Positions 27,885 through 37,622 of a DNA stretch of 64,000 nt are shown one piece after another; positions within the stretch are counted from its first letter, which is position 1; the number at the start of each line of letters is the position of its first letter. Source of the stretch: Photobacterium profundum. GTDB taxonomy: Bacteria; Pseudomonadota; Gammaproteobacteria; Enterobacterales; Vibrionaceae. Made by a program: the position numbers and the translations under genes. The notes beneath the pieces are model-generated. The model worked only from the letters and a program-made list of their open reading frames with translations, was not told the origin of the DNA and did not search any database. The stretch lies in NCBI RefSeq assembly GCF_003026285.1, contig NZ_PYOD01000002.1:682001-746000 (forward strand), given 5' to 3'.

Positions 27885-29894
27885 ATGGAACATAACGGTC
27901 TTTCTCGCAAAGTGCTGGCAAATGCAATCCGTGCCCTAAGCATGGACGGTGTTCAACAAGCTAACTCTGGTCACCCTGGTGCACCAATGGGTATGGCTGA
28001 TATCGCTGAAGTACTGTGGCGCAGCCACATGAACCACAACCCACAAAACCCACAGTGGGCTGATCGCGATCGCTTCGTACTTTCTAATGGTCACGGTTCA
28101 ATGCTGATTTACTCACTATTGCACCTAACAGGTTACGATCTATCGATTAACGATCTGAAAAACTTCCGTCAACTTCACTCTAAAACGCCAGGTCACCCTG
28201 AATACGGTTACGCACCAGGCATTGAAACAACAACAGGTCCACTAGGCCAAGGTATTACTAACGCGGTAGGTATGGCGATTGCTGAGAAAGCAATGGCTGA
28301 CCAATTCAACCGTGACGGTCACAAGGTTGTTGATCACCATACTTACACCTTCTTAGGTGATGGCTGCATGATGGAAGGTATCTCTCATGAAGCATGTTCT
28401 CTAGCGGGTACGCTGGGTCTTGGCAAGCTGGTTGCTTTCTGGGATGACAACGGTATCTCTATCGATGGTGAAGTAGAAGGTTGGTTCACTGACGATACAC
28501 CTAAGCGTTTTGAAGCGTACGGCTGGCATGTTATTCCTGCGGTTGATGGTCACGATGCTGACGCAATCAACGCGGCAATCGAAGCTGCAAAAGCTGAAAC
28601 AGGTAAGCCAACGCTTATTTGTGCTAAGACTATTATCGGTTTTGGCTCTCCAAACAAAGCGGGCACACACGATTGTCACGGTGCTCCTCTAGGCGCAGAA
28701 GAAATCGCAGCGGCACGTGAATTCCTTGGCTGGAACCACGGTCCTTTCGAAATCCCGACTGACATTGCAGCAGAATGGGATGCGAAAGAAGCAGGCTCTG
28801 CAAAAGAATCAGCATGGGACGAGAAGTTTGCAGCATACGCAGCAGCTCACCCTGAACTAGCAGCTGAATTTAAGCGTCGTTCTGTTGGTGATCTTCCTGC
28901 TAACTGGGAAGCTGAAACAAATAAAATCATCGCTGACCTTCAAGCTAACCCAGCAAACATTGCTTCACGTAAAGCGTCTCAAAACGCACTAGAAGCATTC
29001 GGTAAGCTTGTTCCTGAATTCATGGGCGGCTCTGCTGACCTTGCACCGTCTAACTTGACGATGTGGTCTGGTTCGAAAGCACTAGAAGCTGGCGACTTTA
29101 GCGGTAACTACATCCACTATGGTGTACGTGAATTCGCAATGACCGCTATCATCAATGGCATGGCACTACACGGCGGTTTCGTACCTTACGGCGCAACATT
29201 CCTGATGTTCATGGAATACGCACGTAACGCAATGCGTATGGCTGCCCTGATGAAAATTCAGAACATCCAAGTGTACACGCACGACTCAATCGGCCTGGGT
29301 GAAGATGGTCCAACGCACCAGCCAGTAGAGCAAATTGCTTCACTGCGTCTAACACCTAACATGAGTACATGGCGTCCATGTGATCAAGTTGAATCAGCTG
29401 TTGCTTGGAAACTGGCAATCGAGCGTAAAGATGGCCCTACAGCGCTTATCTTCTCGCGTCAGAACCTAGCACAACAACCACGTACAGATGCACAAGTGGC
29501 TGATATCGCGAAGGGTGGTTACATCCTGAAAGATTGTGAAGGCAAGCCAGAGCTGATTCTTATCGCAACAGGTTCTGAAGTTGAGCTAGTAACAGAAGCT
29601 TACGCGCAGCTAACCGCTGATGGTCGTAAGGTTCGCGTTGTTTCTATGCCAGCAACAGATACATTTGATAAGCAAGATGCTGCTTACCGTGAGTCTGTAT
29701 TGCCTTCTGATGTGACTGCACGTATTGCAGTTGAAGCGGGTATTGCTGATTTCTGGTACAAGTATGTAGGCTTCGACGGTCGCATCATCGGAATGACAAC
29801 ATTTGGTGAGTCTGCACCAGCAGGCGAGCTATTCAAGATGTTTGGCTTTACGGTTGAAAACGTTGTTGATACAGCAAAAGAGCTTCTTGCTTAA
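27885..29894 (+). CDS. tkt: Transketolase
   Basis: About 669 residues, thiamine-diphosphate dependent. It moves two-carbon units between ketoses and aldoses in the pentose phosphate pathway. The N-terminus has [19 protein letters not shown]; the ThDP-binding motif is [13 protein letters not shown] (about 155-167) with a downstream [10 protein letters not shown]; the pyrimidine-domain block is [18 protein letters not shown] start at 27885, where GGTGA is seven bases upstream; an ATG two codons earlier (27879) is too close to it. It works with transaldolase just upstream. It carries the same highly biased codon use, and a strong terminator follows. Confidence 0.97.
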   Translation: MEHNGLSRKVLANAIRALSMDGVQQANSGHPGAPMGMADIAEVLWRSHMNHNPQNPQWADRDRFVLSNGHGSMLIYSLLHLTGYDLSINDLKNFRQLHSKTPGHPEYGYAPGIETTTGPLGQGITNAVGMAIAEKAMADQFNRDGHKVVDHHTYTFLGDGCMMEGISHEACSLAGTLGLGKLVAFWDDNGISIDGEVEGWFTDDTPKRFEAYGWHVIPAVDGHDADAINAAIEAAKAETGKPTLICAKTIIGFGSPNKAGTHDCHGAPLGAEEIAAAREFLGWNHGPFEIPTDIAAEWDAKEAGSAKESAWDEKFAAYAAAHPELAAEFKRRSVGDLPANWEAETNKIIADLQANPANIASRKASQNALEAFGKLVPEFMGGSADLAPSNLTMWSGSKALEAGDFSGNYIHYGVREFAMTAIINGMALHGGFVPYGATFLMFMEYARNAMRMAALMKIQNIQVYTHDSIGLGEDGPTHQPVEQIASLRLTPNMSTWRPCDQVESAVAWKLAIERKDGPTALIFSRQNLAQQPRTDAQVADIAKGGYILKDCEGKPELILIATGSEVELVTEAYAQLTADGRKVRVVSMPATDTFDKQDAAYRESVLPSDVTARIAVEAGIADFWYKYVGFDGRIIGMTTFGESAPAGELFKMFGFTVENVVDTAKELLA

Positions 29895-29950
29895 TAAACA
29901 ACGGTAGAAAGAACTATTTGTCTCTTTCTCGATAAAAACTGATTATCTAT

Positions 29951-29978
29951 AAAACCGAGTGTAGGCTCGGTTTTTTTT
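29951..29978 (+). terminator. Rho-independent terminator after tkt
   Basis: AACCGAG and CTCGGTT pair around a short loop with eight Ts following. Confidence 0.92.
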
Positions 29979-29999
29979 CGCCTGAAAATAAACAGAATG

Positions 30000-30184
30000 G
30001 CGAACTATATAACCATTGAGTAATTTTATAGTACTGCGTATGATAAAGATCAAAGACAGTCAGCTCGTGATGTCTTTGGGACAATCGGAATCCAATTAAC
30101 AGACAATCTCCCTGAAAAGAGAGAGGCGTGTGTATACATGCTATAAAAGTATCTGTATTGCCTACTTATTGTAGGCTTTTTTTT
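30000..30184 (+). ncRNA. Candidate small RNA ending in an orphan terminator
   Basis: A second strong terminator (GCCTAC-TTATT-GTAGGC then eight Ts, 30160-30184) sits 290 bases past tkt and nearly 400 before the next gene, with no coding frame in front of it. A terminator with nothing coding ahead of it is a common sign of an intergenic small RNA. The 5-prime end given is arbitrary. It may instead be a backup terminator for tkt. Confidence 0.3.
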
Positions 30185-30561
30185 GCTTTCGTTATACTGT
30201 CCACACTCCGTTCTTCTCCGGCTATGCTCATCATATACATTCACTAAGAAAATGGCATTCAACAAGCCAACAAAAATGATGATGTGTATATCAGTAACCT
30301 CCTAACGAACAAAATTATATATTCCATTCAACTCACAGTTCACATTTGGTCACAAAAAAGTCATCAAAATTGCAAAAACACTCTGATTTTTAACCCTATA
30401 AATTCATACTGTAGGATATGCTCTACATCTTTCAGGTATATTGAATATCAGATTGAACATTTACGTATTTAACGAACCTAATAAAACAACTGGTTATTAT
30501 GCCTATGTACAGGCAAAAAGACGTAAAGTAAGTATTACTACTCACATATAAGGTATCGACT
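30185..30561. other. Promoter region of the DUF2170-PspA operon
   Basis: About 375 bases, AT-rich. No sigma-54 -24/-12 element of the classical psp type could be found, so regulation is likely different from E. coli pspABC. Confidence 0.35.
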
Positions 30562-30960
30562 ATGACGTTGCAATTATCAGATCTTCTTCCGATTCTAAGC
30601 GAGCATGAAGGTTGGCAGATTGAAACCAATGAGCAAACGCTTGTTCTACGTAATGAAGATAACATCGAAGCGTACCTTGCCGTTGCGGGTGAGCAGATTC
30701 TTGTTGAAGTATTATTATTTCCACAAGACCAAGTAAAAGATGTGAATGCGTTAAACGATGAGATCTTACGCACGCACATGATGTTCCCATTATCGACCAT
30801 TGGTATTAATAGCATTGATGGTCACAGCTATTACATTGCATTTGGTTCTTTATCTTCTCAATCCAATGCACAAAGTGTTGTTATTGAAGTAGCAACTTTA
30901 TTCCGAAATGTAGAAGCATTTATCGAACTTTACCAAGAACACCTAGCGGAGACAGTATAA
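30562..30960 (+). CDS. yjfI: DUF2170 protein (YjfI-like)
   Basis: 132 residues, soluble. It matches the DUF2170 family (E. coli YjfI) in length and in blocks such as EDNIEAYLAVAGEQILVEVLLFP and RTHMMFPLSTIGI. It opens the six-gene operon and overlaps the start of the PspA-like gene by one base (TAATG), so translation is coupled. The family has no established activity; it is always found ahead of a PspA/IM30 paralog, which suggests it binds or regulates that protein. Confidence 0.88.
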   Translation: MTLQLSDLLPILSEHEGWQIETNEQTLVLRNEDNIEAYLAVAGEQILVEVLLFPQDQVKDVNALNDEILRTHMMFPLSTIGINSIDGHSYYIAFGSLSSQSNAQSVVIEVATLFRNVEAFIELYQEHLAETV

Positions 30961-31646
30961 TGAGCGTTTGGAAAAAATTATTTACCGCAATTAAAGGCGG
31001 AGCAAACGACGCTGCAGAATCTGTAGCTGATGGTCAGGCACTGCGTATTCTTGATCAAGAAATCCGTGAAGCAAAACAGGAACTTCGTCGTTCAGATGAA
31101 GCACTTGTTAGCATTGTTGCAAAACGTAAAATGTCACAACAGAAAGTGGAAGCATTCAACAACGGAATTACAGAATATGAAGGCCATGCACGTGGCGCAA
31201 TGGAAAAAGGTCAGCAAGAACTGGCTCTTGAATGTGCGCAAAAAGTGGCTGCACTGCGTAACGAACAGCAAGCTGAGCAAACATACCTTGATCAGTTTGT
31301 AAAATCAGAGCAAAGCATGCGCACTAATATTGCACAAGCAAAAGACAAACTACGCCAGCTAGAACAACAGGTCGATGTTGTGAAAGCTAACGAAGCAGTA
31401 CAAAAAGCACAATCAGCAGTATCGGCAACTAACGTGGGTGCCAATGCTAAAATGCACACTGCTGTTGAATCACTAGAGCGTATTAAACAACGCCAAACAG
31501 AGAAATCAGCACAACTTGAAGCTGCAGCAGAAATGGCTGAAGAGCAATCTGGTAGTAGCCTTGATAAGAAACTGGCTGAAGCGGGTATCACCGCTGGTGG
31601 AAAATCATCGGCAGAAGATGAACTTGCGCGTATTTTAGGTAAGTAA
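30960..31646 (+). CDS. yjfJ: PspA/IM30-family protein (YjfJ-like)
   Basis: 228 residues, almost wholly alpha-helical coiled coil (about 25-190) after an amphipathic N-terminal helix (MSVWKKLFTAIKGGANDAAES). This is the ESCRT-III-like PspA/Vipp1/IM30 fold, which assembles on damaged membranes. It is shorter at the N-terminus than PspA proper and ends with DELARILGK. Co-translated with yjfI; the RCK channel gene follows after 51 bases behind a very strong ribosome site. Here it probably protects or remodels the inner membrane together with the channel and small membrane proteins of the operon. Confidence 0.9.
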   Translation: MSVWKKLFTAIKGGANDAAESVADGQALRILDQEIREAKQELRRSDEALVSIVAKRKMSQQKVEAFNNGITEYEGHARGAMEKGQQELALECAQKVAALRNEQQAEQTYLDQFVKSEQSMRTNIAQAKDKLRQLEQQVDVVKANEAVQKAQSAVSATNVGANAKMHTAVESLERIKQRQTEKSAQLEAAAEMAEEQSGSSLDKKLAEAGITAGGKSSAEDELARILGK

Positions 31647-31697
31647 TTAGACTATCCTTCGTTATAATATTGAAGGATAGCGACAAGGAGGTAATTA

Positions 31698-32723
31698 ATG
31701 TCGATATGGATTCTCTTTCAACGTTGGGCCGTAAAAAACTTAGGGCAGTTGAATGGACGAAACCTTTTACTTACCTTGCTTGGTTATAGTGCAATAAGCT
31801 GGCTATTGCTTATGATAGCCGGTGAGCGTGCACTTACGCACTCACTTACCGATTTTGTTTATTATCTATTCGTAACAGCATCAACAGTTGGCTATGGTGA
31901 CATGTCACCAACCACTGTGATGGGTAAGTGGGTCGTTTCTTTATTCATTATTCCCGGTGGACTTGGGTTATTTGCACTCGGTGTTGGGCGTATTGCAGGA
32001 TTTTTCATTACTTATTGGAAAAGTGGCCTGTTGGGAAGACGGAGTCTTAAAGTGGACAATCATATTTTAGTGCTTGGCTGGAATGCACAGCGCACCTTGC
32101 ATCTGATAAAAATGCTGCAACATGAAGAAAGAGGCAACCGCCCTATCGTATTATGCGTGCGCCCTGAAATAGAAAATCCATTACCGGGTGAAGTGGAGTT
32201 TGTCCGTGTGGCGAGCTTTACCGATAATGAAGGGATGGCACGAGCAAGCATTGAACATGCAAGCTGTATTGTGATTGATAATCCTGAAGACGACGTAACG
32301 CTATCGGCAGCCTTATACTGTGCCAATAAGAACCCTACCGCACACCTACTTGCCTATTTCAATGACGAATCCTTAAGCCAGTTGCTTAAGCAGCATTGTC
32401 CGAATGCTGAATGCATTCCCTCTGTCGCGGTAGAGATGCTAGCAAAAGCAGCGGTTGACCCTGGTTCAAGCGAGTTACACCACGAATTACTGAGTACGGA
32501 TCAAGGCATGACTCAATACTCTGTCACTTACCCAAGTGGTTCAGCTATTACGACTATCGATATTTTATTCACGCTCTTTAAGCAAGAACACGAGGCGACT
32601 CTCATTGCGATTGATACGGGAGATGGCGTAGAGCTAAACCCTGCGCTACAGCGTGAAGTACCACCAGGAGCTAAACTTTTTTATATCTCCGATGAACGTA
32701 TTAACAAGTTCAACTGGAAATAA
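31698..32723 (+). CDS. Potassium channel with cytoplasmic RCK domain
   Basis: 341 residues. Two membrane helices (about 25-42 and 76-98) surround a pore loop with the selectivity filter TASTVGYGDMSPT (about 61-73). The cytoplasmic part is an RCK/TrkA-N Rossmann domain (VDNHILVLGWNAQRTLHLIKML, about 115-136) with a variant glycine motif (LGWNAQ), and a C-terminal TrkA-C-like part. It would be a tetrameric K+ channel gated by a ligand or nucleotide. AAGGAGGT precedes the start. A channel inside a PspA operon points to control of membrane potential under envelope stress; this is inference. Confidence 0.9.
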   Translation: MSIWILFQRWAVKNLGQLNGRNLLLTLLGYSAISWLLLMIAGERALTHSLTDFVYYLFVTASTVGYGDMSPTTVMGKWVVSLFIIPGGLGLFALGVGRIAGFFITYWKSGLLGRRSLKVDNHILVLGWNAQRTLHLIKMLQHEERGNRPIVLCVRPEIENPLPGEVEFVRVASFTDNEGMARASIEHASCIVIDNPEDDVTLSAALYCANKNPTAHLLAYFNDESLSQLLKQHCPNAECIPSVAVEMLAKAAVDPGSSELHHELLSTDQGMTQYSVTYPSGSAITTIDILFTLFKQEHEATLIAIDTGDGVELNPALQREVPPGAKLFYISDERINKFNWK

Positions 32724-32767
32724 TAAATCTCTATTTGATATTCTTCTGAAACCGTTTAGGAAGCAAC

Positions 32768-33403
32768 ATGTTTAATTGGTTTAAAAAGAAAACAACGCCT
32801 GAAGTTAGCGTACCTAAAAGCCCTGAAATCTTAGGATTAAGGCTTGGTGGGGCGTTTGAACTAGATGATCTTAAACTTCGCCTTATTGAACCGGATCTTG
32901 TTATCGAGGGTGCATCACGTACTCAGCTTATCAAAGCCGTTGGCGTCGTTCAGCTTGATGAGCAAACGCGTTTAATCCGTTATTACACCGATGACGAAGG
33001 CTTTATTCAAGTGCTAACCCAAGGTGAAACAGAAGCCGATGTCAGTGAAGTGAAACTGTATTACTTCTACGATACCAAACCGATTGATACGGAATCGGAA
33101 TGGAAGCATTTGCTCCATAACCAAATTGTACAGCCAACGTGGGAACTCGAAGGCCATACGTTTGATAAAGTATGGGACAACAGTAAACCCGTCGCGATGA
33201 CAGAAAAAACCTGGCTCGAAAATGGTTCAATTAGTGAAACTGATCAATTTGTTATGATCTATGAACGTAAAGTGGGCAATGACATTTTTGAATCTGTTTT
33301 AGTATCAGGTGAAGAAAAGATAATCCATAACCGTGCCGAACGCTGCTTAGCCACGAGCACTGGTATAAATCTATCCCCTACAGACTTTAAGCTCATTGGC
33401 TAG
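32768..33403 (+). CDS. yjfK: DUF2491 protein (YjfK-like)
   Basis: 211 residues, no signal peptide or membrane segment. It starts with MFNWFKKK, an amphipathic basic helix that could touch the membrane, then SPEILGLRLGGAFELDDLKLRLIEP as in the DUF2491 family. It lies in the usual place between the PspA-like gene and the DUF350 gene, with 44-base and 31-base gaps. No activity is known for the family; the conserved operon position suggests a cytoplasmic partner of the membrane components. Confidence 0.87.
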   Translation: MFNWFKKKTTPEVSVPKSPEILGLRLGGAFELDDLKLRLIEPDLVIEGASRTQLIKAVGVVQLDEQTRLIRYYTDDEGFIQVLTQGETEADVSEVKLYYFYDTKPIDTESEWKHLLHNQIVQPTWELEGHTFDKVWDNSKPVAMTEKTWLENGSISETDQFVMIYERKVGNDIFESVLVSGEEKIIHNRAERCLATSTGINLSPTDFKLIG

Positions 33404-33434
33404 TTTGTAATAACTTACTTATTTAGGAATCCAC

Positions 33435-33851
33435 ATGGATGTTTTAGCAAATTCGCTGGCAGGCCTTGGCTCTTTTCTTCTCTATTTCTCAATGTCATTG
33501 GCTTTCTTGATGTTGTTTAAATTTGTCTATGTTCGCATTACGCCACACGACGAATGGAAACTGGTTAAAGAAGATAAAAATATCGCGGCTGCAATCGCGT
33601 TGGCGGGTTCAATTATTGGTTACAGCATTGCCATTGCTGGGGCTGCAAGTAACTCGGTAAACTTAGTCGACTTTGCCGTTTGGGGCATTGTGGCGCTTCT
33701 TGCTCAGCTTATTGCTTTCGTTATCGTTCGCTTTGGTTTTATGCCAAAAATTGTTGAACGTATTGAAGCTGGCGAAATACCGGCAGGTATTCTTATGGCG
33801 GCAACCTCTGTATCTGTTGGTCTACTGAATGCCGCTTGTATGACTTACTAG
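33435..33851 (+). CDS. yjfL: DUF350 inner-membrane protein (YjfL-like)
   Basis: 138 residues with four membrane helices (about 8-31, 50-70, 80-103, 114-136). It has the duplicated two-helix layout of DUF350, with KEDKNIAAAIALAGSIIGYSIAIAG in the first half. It sits 12 bases before the DUF1190 gene. DUF350 proteins are small paired-helix membrane proteins repeatedly found with ATP-grasp and DUF1190 genes; function unknown. Confidence 0.9.
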   Translation: MDVLANSLAGLGSFLLYFSMSLAFLMLFKFVYVRITPHDEWKLVKEDKNIAAAIALAGSIIGYSIAIAGAASNSVNLVDFAVWGIVALLAQLIAFVIVRFGFMPKIVERIEAGEIPAGILMAATSVSVGLLNAACMTY

Positions 33852-33862
33852 GAGCAGCCAAA

Positions 33863-34486
33863 ATGAAACGAAGTAATCAGGTTGTACTAGCCAGTATGCG
33901 AAAAAATTGGCGCACATATTCTGTTGCGCCAGTTACTGTCGCTTTTGCAGGTGTGTTATCTGGATGTACTGATAACAGCAGTGAAGCATCCATTTATCAA
34001 GGGTTAAACGACTGTGTCGATGACAACCCTAGCTACACCAGTGAGTGCCAAGCTGCCTATCAGAATGCGCTAGCAGAAGCAGAGCGCACAGCACCAAAAT
34101 ATCAAACCCAATACGACTGTGCTGCAGAGTTTGGTAACAATGCTTGTGTACAGTCGCAACAGAATAATTGGTTTATGCCAGCAATGGCAGGCTTCATGTT
34201 CAGCCGAATGATTAACAACAACAACCGTGGCTATTATTCACAGCCAATGTTCCGCTCATCATACCCAGGAAGTATTTTTTATGATCGCTGGACGACGGCA
34301 GATGGTAATGATTACGGCCGTAGTAGCTATAAAAAAACCAAAGTCCGAGTATCGAAAGATCAGATGAAACCTAAAGCAACAGTCAACCGTACGATCTCTC
34401 GTGGTGGGTTTGGCTCAACGGTTTCAGCGAAGTCGAGCTGGAACAGCAGCAAATCATCATCCGGTAGTAAAGGATGGGGTGGATAA
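33863..34486 (+). CDS. DUF1190 lipoprotein-like protein (YgiB/YjfM-like)
   Basis: 207 residues from the ATG at 33863, which has GGAG upstream; the frame extends to 33836 but that extension is inside the previous gene. It follows E. coli YgiB: MKRSNQVVLASMRKNW, a hydrophobic stretch ending LSGC (possible lipid-attachment Cys), LNDCVDDNP, EAERTAPKYQTQYDCAAEFG, and a Gly/Ser-rich end with TVNRTISRGGFG. In E. coli ygiB is next to ygiC, a glutathionylspermidine-synthetase-like gene. Here the matching ATP-grasp gene is 11.7 kb away at 46234, so the block in between looks inserted. Confidence 0.9.
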   Translation: MKRSNQVVLASMRKNWRTYSVAPVTVAFAGVLSGCTDNSSEASIYQGLNDCVDDNPSYTSECQAAYQNALAEAERTAPKYQTQYDCAAEFGNNACVQSQQNNWFMPAMAGFMFSRMINNNNRGYYSQPMFRSSYPGSIFYDRWTTADGNDYGRSSYKKTKVRVSKDQMKPKATVNRTISRGGFGSTVSAKSSWNSSKSSSGSKGWGG

Positions 34487-34553
34487 ACCCTCCCCCGCAA
34501 TCCAAACGTCATTAATGAAGCACCAATAGCACACTAGCGAGTCGAGTCATTAT

Positions 34554-35915
34554 TTATGATTCAGGCTCGCTTTCTTCATTTATAACCTCAGGAAAAGGGT
34601 TACTGAAGATGGGATTCACTAAAAACGCTTCGTCTGTTAATGCTTCAAGAAACATGACCAACGCCTCTTTCTCTTCTTGGTTAAGATCAAAACGTACCGG
34701 GCGACCGCTAGAAGAATTCCTTCGCCTTAGCGCAGGGGCTAAATTAGGGTGTGCCTGAACACCGCTATTATAAAATTCAATCACTTCGTCTAAGTTACTA
34801 AAACGACCATCATGCATATAAGGAGCTCTTACCGCGACATTACGCAATGAGGGTACTTTAAAGAAACCACCTCCCACACCTTGATCAGCACTTGTATTGG
34901 CATCTAAACCATTTACGTGTTTATTGTCGGCCGCATGCGCTGATGTCTGGTGGCAAGTATCACAGCCAAGTGAATCTGAATTATCATCTGGCACACCAGA
35001 AAAAAGCTCTAAGCCTCGTAGTTCTTGCTCAGAAAAAACGGCGCTAAAATCCGGAGTATCAGAGCCACCTACCGTAAAAGCTTGGTCATATTTAGAACCA
35101 TAACTCACCATAGAGCGAATAAACTGTGCTAGTGCTCTTGATATACGATCACTGGTAATTGCATCGTCACCGAATGCAGCTAAAAATAGAGGAGCATAAA
35201 AACTGGTTAGTCCTAACTTAACTTCAAGATCGAGTAAGTTCATTCCCATTTCAACACTATCTTGAATGGGCATTAGTACCTGCTCTTCTAGCGTACCCGC
35301 TCGCTCATCCCAGAAGAAACGGCCTCTAGAATAATAAGTTGCATTGGTTAACCCCATAGAATGACGACCTGTTTTACCGCCATCAAAGCCATTGCTCAGC
35401 ACTTCAGGATCAGAGAACCCATGTAGCTGAATATGGCAAGACGCACAAGCCACACTATTGTTAGCCGACAAGCGAATATCGTAGAAAAGCACTCGACCAA
35501 GCATTGCCCCCGCATTCGAAACGTTGTTATCTGCAGGCGTATTATCTTGATCGACCACATTACCAAAACGCGCACCTGCGTCCATGTAATAGCTTGGTCT
35601 CGCATTTAAATAAGCTTCGTAGTCGTGGAGAATACTCAAATCTGGCAGTGGTAAACCATCCTTATCGAATAGCTTTACTGTCGGCTCTTCTGGTGGAGGG
35701 TCTGCTGGTGATGGATCAATAGTATCATCAGGCGGTGAGGTATTACTTCCCTCAGAATTTTCAGTGCTTTCTTCTGCATTTACAGTACTATCGGAAACGA
35801 CAGTGGGAGTTTCATTGTTTAGCTCGTCGTTATTCAATGTGTCATCAGAACTATCATTGCAGGCAACAACAGTAGTCAAAATAACGACCATAACCAATAC
35901 ATTGGAAGTAGTCAT
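34554..35915 (-). CDS. Di-haem cytochrome c peroxidase/MauG-family lipoprotein
   Basis: 453 residues. Lipoprotein signal with TTVVAC (Cys19), then an acidic, Pro/Ser/Thr-rich spacer to about residue 80. The catalytic part has two c-haem motifs, CASCH (157-161) and CDTCH (318-322), and blocks of the CcpA/MauG family (LGRVLFYDIRLSANNSVACASCH, RGRFFWDERAGTLEEQVLMPI, VPSLRNVAVRAPYMHDGRFSNLDEVIEFY). It is likely anchored to the periplasmic face and reduces peroxide or oxidises a partner protein. The neighbour downstream of its promoter (36218) is on the same strand but 300 bases away. Confidence 0.9.
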   Translation of the reverse strand: MTTSNVLVMVVILTTVVACNDSSDDTLNNDELNNETPTVVSDSTVNAEESTENSEGSNTSPPDDTIDPSPADPPPEEPTVKLFDKDGLPLPDLSILHDYEAYLNARPSYYMDAGARFGNVVDQDNTPADNNVSNAGAMLGRVLFYDIRLSANNSVACASCHIQLHGFSDPEVLSNGFDGGKTGRHSMGLTNATYYSRGRFFWDERAGTLEEQVLMPIQDSVEMGMNLLDLEVKLGLTSFYAPLFLAAFGDDAITSDRISRALAQFIRSMVSYGSKYDQAFTVGGSDTPDFSAVFSEQELRGLELFSGVPDDNSDSLGCDTCHQTSAHAADNKHVNGLDANTSADQGVGGGFFKVPSLRNVAVRAPYMHDGRFSNLDEVIEFYNSGVQAHPNLAPALRRRNSSSGRPVRFDLNQEEKEALVMFLEALTDEAFLVNPIFSNPFPEVINEESEPES

Positions 35916-36217
35916 AAGATACCAAAACCTAGCAAGCTCATTATTATTAATTTATACAGGTAACTACCTCAACAAAGGTAAGTCGCATATTTCCTCTAAC
36001 TGTAAAGACAGTCAAAAGCGCTGATATTTATTACCGTAGCTACCCTATAATTCAGGGTATATTTAAATGGCAGGTCTTAATTCTGATTAATGAGATAGTT
36101 AAAGCAGTATCAATATGTTGCTAGTATCTGTTGTCGTAATTGATGCGTAATATACCTACGCGGCATAAAAATAGAATGATAAAAAGATCGAAGAATCAAT
36201 ACTTCATCAACAAAGCT
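35916..36217. other. Intergenic region, nothing recognisable
   Basis: About 300 AT-rich bases upstream of the peroxidase gene. No hairpin, operator or coding frame of interest. Confidence 0.4.
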
Positions 36218-37420
36218 TTATTTTTGAATATGCCAACGCATCTCTTTTAATCCATATTGCGACAATGTGTGAAAATAAACAGTTTGCTCATCTAAAAACA
36301 CCCCATCAGTACCGATGTATTGCCATAAATAAGGATCGTATAATCGCTGCTTGAGGCTAATGCTGGTTTTATTCACATCAAGTACAACCAAACCCGACGG
36401 GGCAATGGGGTAGACAACTCTTTCCACTTCATTTTGGTAATCAATAATCGCAGGCTGAGCTTCACGCACAAAAGGGGGTAACATGCTGAGTGCATTTACA
36501 ACGGACCCTTGCTCATCAATTAAGTATGCGAAACCTGTATTATTTTCCTTCGTGCCAGTAATTAAGAATCGATTCACGGTAGGCAAAAATTGCACATCAT
36601 ACGTGTAGTACTGAACATCGTCACGGAGTGCCATTGGTTGCTTAAGCAAGGTGTTTTTTATTGGATCATAAATCGAATACATTAATTGAGCATCTGTTTT
36701 ATCATCAACAAATCTCTGCCATAGCAATAGTGCAACATGCTGAGAACCCGCTAATATTGGCCACCAATCACGATGATTGTCACCAACAGATACAGAAAGC
36801 TGCCCTAGCTCTTTTCCTATTGAATTATAAGTTTTAAGCAATACATCATCACCCGAGCCAAGATCATCAACCCCGCCTCCGTCTACCCACCCTTCAGAAA
36901 AGAATATAACAAAGAGATTATCAACAGCAGCAACATGCCCCGAATGCCCGCCATCAAAAGCAACTTGTTGGTAAGGGGCTATCGATTTAAATTGAGTATC
37001 AAACACGGCATAAGATTGCATTAATTCATGCTTAGCCTGATAAGCATCTTCCATCGTCACCATGATATGACCATCACGGCTTATTGCTGAGCTTGCAGGC
37101 TCTTGAGCAGTATGATCGGGTGCAGAAATTAATAATTCAGGAGAGAGTCGCGTAGAGACATTGGAAAATGAAGCCATATATACGTCATGGCTCCATTCCT
37201 TATCATTATTTGATAATTGTAATTTATCTGATACAACAGAAGACCAAATTGACACATACTGACCATTCGGTAACGGCAGAATATCTAAGCCATGCTGAAA
37301 GGCACGAAGATCGCGATCTTCGGTATGCCCTACAGACGCATAGAGCAATCCTATTAGCAACAAAGCCTTAGCGCCAAATGTCCTAAATCGTTCAGTTGTC
37401 ATACTTACGCATGTCAGCAT
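36218..37420 (-). CDS. Secreted protein of unknown function, probable beta-propeller
   Basis: 400 residues. A signal peptide (FGAKALLLIGLLYASVGHTE) follows a short N-terminus; an inner ATG at 37402 is also possible. The mature part has repeated short strands with aromatic/Asp turns (VYMASFSNVS, YAVFDTQFKSIAPY, QLMYSIYDPIKNT, AYLIDEQGSVV) that read like propeller blades, and no catalytic motif I recognise. Upstream of, and on the same strand as, the di-haem peroxidase gene, so the two might act together in the periplasm. No family name is offered. Confidence 0.65.
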   Translation of the reverse strand: MLTCVSMTTERFRTFGAKALLLIGLLYASVGHTEDRDLRAFQHGLDILPLPNGQYVSIWSSVVSDKLQLSNNDKEWSHDVYMASFSNVSTRLSPELLISAPDHTAQEPASSAISRDGHIMVTMEDAYQAKHELMQSYAVFDTQFKSIAPYQQVAFDGGHSGHVAAVDNLFVIFFSEGWVDGGGVDDLGSGDDVLLKTYNSIGKELGQLSVSVGDNHRDWWPILAGSQHVALLLWQRFVDDKTDAQLMYSIYDPIKNTLLKQPMALRDDVQYYTYDVQFLPTVNRFLITGTKENNTGFAYLIDEQGSVVNALSMLPPFVREAQPAIIDYQNEVERVVYPIAPSGLVVLDVNKTSISLKQRLYDPYLWQYIGTDGVFLDEQTVYFHTLSQYGLKEMRWHIQK

Positions 37421-37552
37421 GTACTTACTCTCAGCCTAAAACAATTCGAGTATGATAAGACTAATACATAAGAAAAAAGTCGTAAGCTAAACTTGCATTT
37501 AGGGCTTTTTTGAAGCGCTCAAATAACGTTCAATATTTCATTGCCACTAATA

Positions 37553-37587
37553 TAAGGCTGGGTTCAATTATCATAACCAGCCTTACA
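37553..37587 (-). terminator. Hairpin downstream of the dcu gene
   Basis: AAGGCTGGGTT and AACCAGCCTT pair around an 11-base AT-rich loop, 36 bases past the end of the three-gene operon. No T-run on the minus strand. Confidence 0.55.
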
Positions 37588-37622
37588 AAGGTAATAACGC
37601 CAAACACCATCTTTTGAGCCTG

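Noticed and set aside
30185..30561. Sigma-54 promoter for the PspA-type operon
   Set aside because: Looked for TGGCAC-N5-TTGCA; TGGCA near 30253 has no partner at the right spacing.
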